From the NCBI GenBank assembly GCA_964370115.1, contig CAYJIA010000081.1, positions 1-6,820 on the forward strand: a stretch of DNA of 6,820 nucleotides, written 5' to 3'. The notes under the pieces were generated by a model. It did not search any database. It had not been told where the DNA came from and worked only from the letters and a program-made list of their open reading frames with translations. The translations under genes and the position numbers were made by a program. The stretch's first letter is position 1; each line of letters opens with the position of its first letter. Below, piece after piece: positions 6,578 through 6,820 of the stretch. The stretch is from SIG603 sp964370115 (GTDB taxonomy: Bacteria; Bacillota; Clostridia; Oscillospirales; Acutalibacteraceae).

Positions 6578-6588
6578 GCTATGGACAT

Positions 6589-6617
6589 ACTATATCATTT
6601 TGTGCTATCACAATCAA
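6589..6617 (-). promoter_or_regulatory. Predicted sigma-A promoter of the urt operon
   Basis: On the minus strand TTGATT (6617-6612, four of six -35 matches) is separated by 17 bases from TATAGT (6594-6589, five of six -10 matches). The start would be near 6582, giving an untranslated leader of about 83 bases before ATG 6498. This is the best-spaced promoter I found in the region. Weaker candidates further upstream, toward 6770, cannot be excluded. Confidence 0.6.
6600..6613. promoter_or_regulatory. Palindrome inside the urt promoter spacer, candidate operator
   Basis: TTGTG (6600-6604) and CACAA (6609-6613) form a perfect inverted repeat around CTAT. It lies between the -10 and -35 and touches the -35, where a bound dimeric repressor would block RNA polymerase. 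A related half, TGTGCTA, recurs at 6739-6745. I cannot name the regulator, and the site does not match the TnrA/GlnR consensus TGTNA-N7-TNACA. Confidence 0.4.
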
Positions 6618-6649
6618 GGGAGAAATTCGTTTTCGGTTTATCCCACATA

Positions 6650-6693
6650 ATGCACTAATAACCATATATTTTTTAGTGTGTTATGCACTAAAA
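6650..6693. repeat. Repeated ATGCACTAA motif and inverted repeat upstream of the urt promoter
   Basis: ATGCACTAA occurs at 6650-6658 and again at 6683-6691, 33 bp apart, about three helical turns. The second copy is the right half of an inverted repeat, TTTTAGTG (6671-6678) and CACTAAAA (6686-6693), with a seven-base centre. The block begins about 33 bp upstream of the -35, a normal place for an activator or auxiliary repressor site. The rest of the DNA from 6694 to 6820 is very AT-rich and I see no gene in it. Confidence 0.4.
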
Positions 6694-6820
6694 CTTTGAG
6701 TGTGATTTACAAACTTGCTAAACTTTACAGATAAGCTATGTGCTACAATTTAAACAATTGCTTTTACAGAACAACTTAAAAAATAAAAACATAACTTCTA
6801 CTAAAAAATAAATAAAAAAG

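Noticed and set aside
6589..6750. TnrA/GlnR nitrogen-regulator box (TGTNA-N7-TNACA)
   Set aside because: Several TGTGA or TTACA half sites occur, but no pair has the required spacing.
6508..6820. Guanidine (ykkC-type) or T-box riboswitch before urtA
   Set aside because: I looked for conserved core motifs of these classes in the leader and saw none. Only the terminator-like hairpin and simple repeats are supported.

Overview
The window is AT-rich DNA in which every gene I can support lies on the minus strand. Purine-rich Shine-Dalgarno sites (AGGAGG, GGAGGG, AAGGAG), AT-rich codon use, a lipoprotein-type binding protein and a surface protein with glycine-rich 'GGAGIGGG' repeats point to a low-GC Firmicute. 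It is most likely an anaerobic Clostridia / Lachnospiraceae-like bacterium. This assignment is inferred from style; there is no rRNA or other marker.

The main content (about 6620 down to 940) is one transport operon. In transcription order it holds a solute-binding lipoprotein (urtA-like), two inner-membrane permeases (urtB, urtC), two ATPases (urtD, urtE) and a cytidylate-kinase-like P-loop protein. Family signatures fit the urea / short-chain amide (UrtABCDE, FmdD) branch of the branched-chain amino acid-type ABC importers. These include a VNMAHGEF and TQNR motif in UrtB, LSHGQRQWLEIG and DEPTAGMT in UrtD, and DEPTEGVQP in UrtE. UrtA would capture the substrate outside the membrane, UrtB/UrtC form the channel and UrtD/UrtE hydrolyse ATP. 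No urease, amidase or other urea-metabolism gene is in the window, so the substrate is inferred from family only.

Regulatory signals are unusually readable. A sigma-A-like promoter (TTGATT-17-TATAGT) sits before urtA, with a palindrome inside its spacer and repeated TAGTGCAT motifs upstream. A long terminator-like hairpin lies between this promoter and the urtA ribosome binding site. A second terminator-like hairpin lies between urtA and urtB and could set the binding protein above the membrane parts. A bidirectional terminator closes the operon at 944-980.

The left part (1-1036) holds the 5' end of a secreted cell-surface protein with a strong promoter of its own (TTGACA-17-TAAAAT). Its N-terminus resembles clostridial Cthe_2159-like carbohydrate-binding / beta-helix proteins, and it runs off the left edge. 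Between it and the operon lie a short gene remnant (about 737-914) and a GC-rich palindrome (702-722) that looks like a dispersed intergenic element. I see no CRISPR array, tRNA, rRNA, transposase or convincing new defence system. The most interesting items are the leader hairpin/operator arrangement, the kinase-like gene at the operon tail, and a binding protein that departs from the usual UrtA ligand-region motif.
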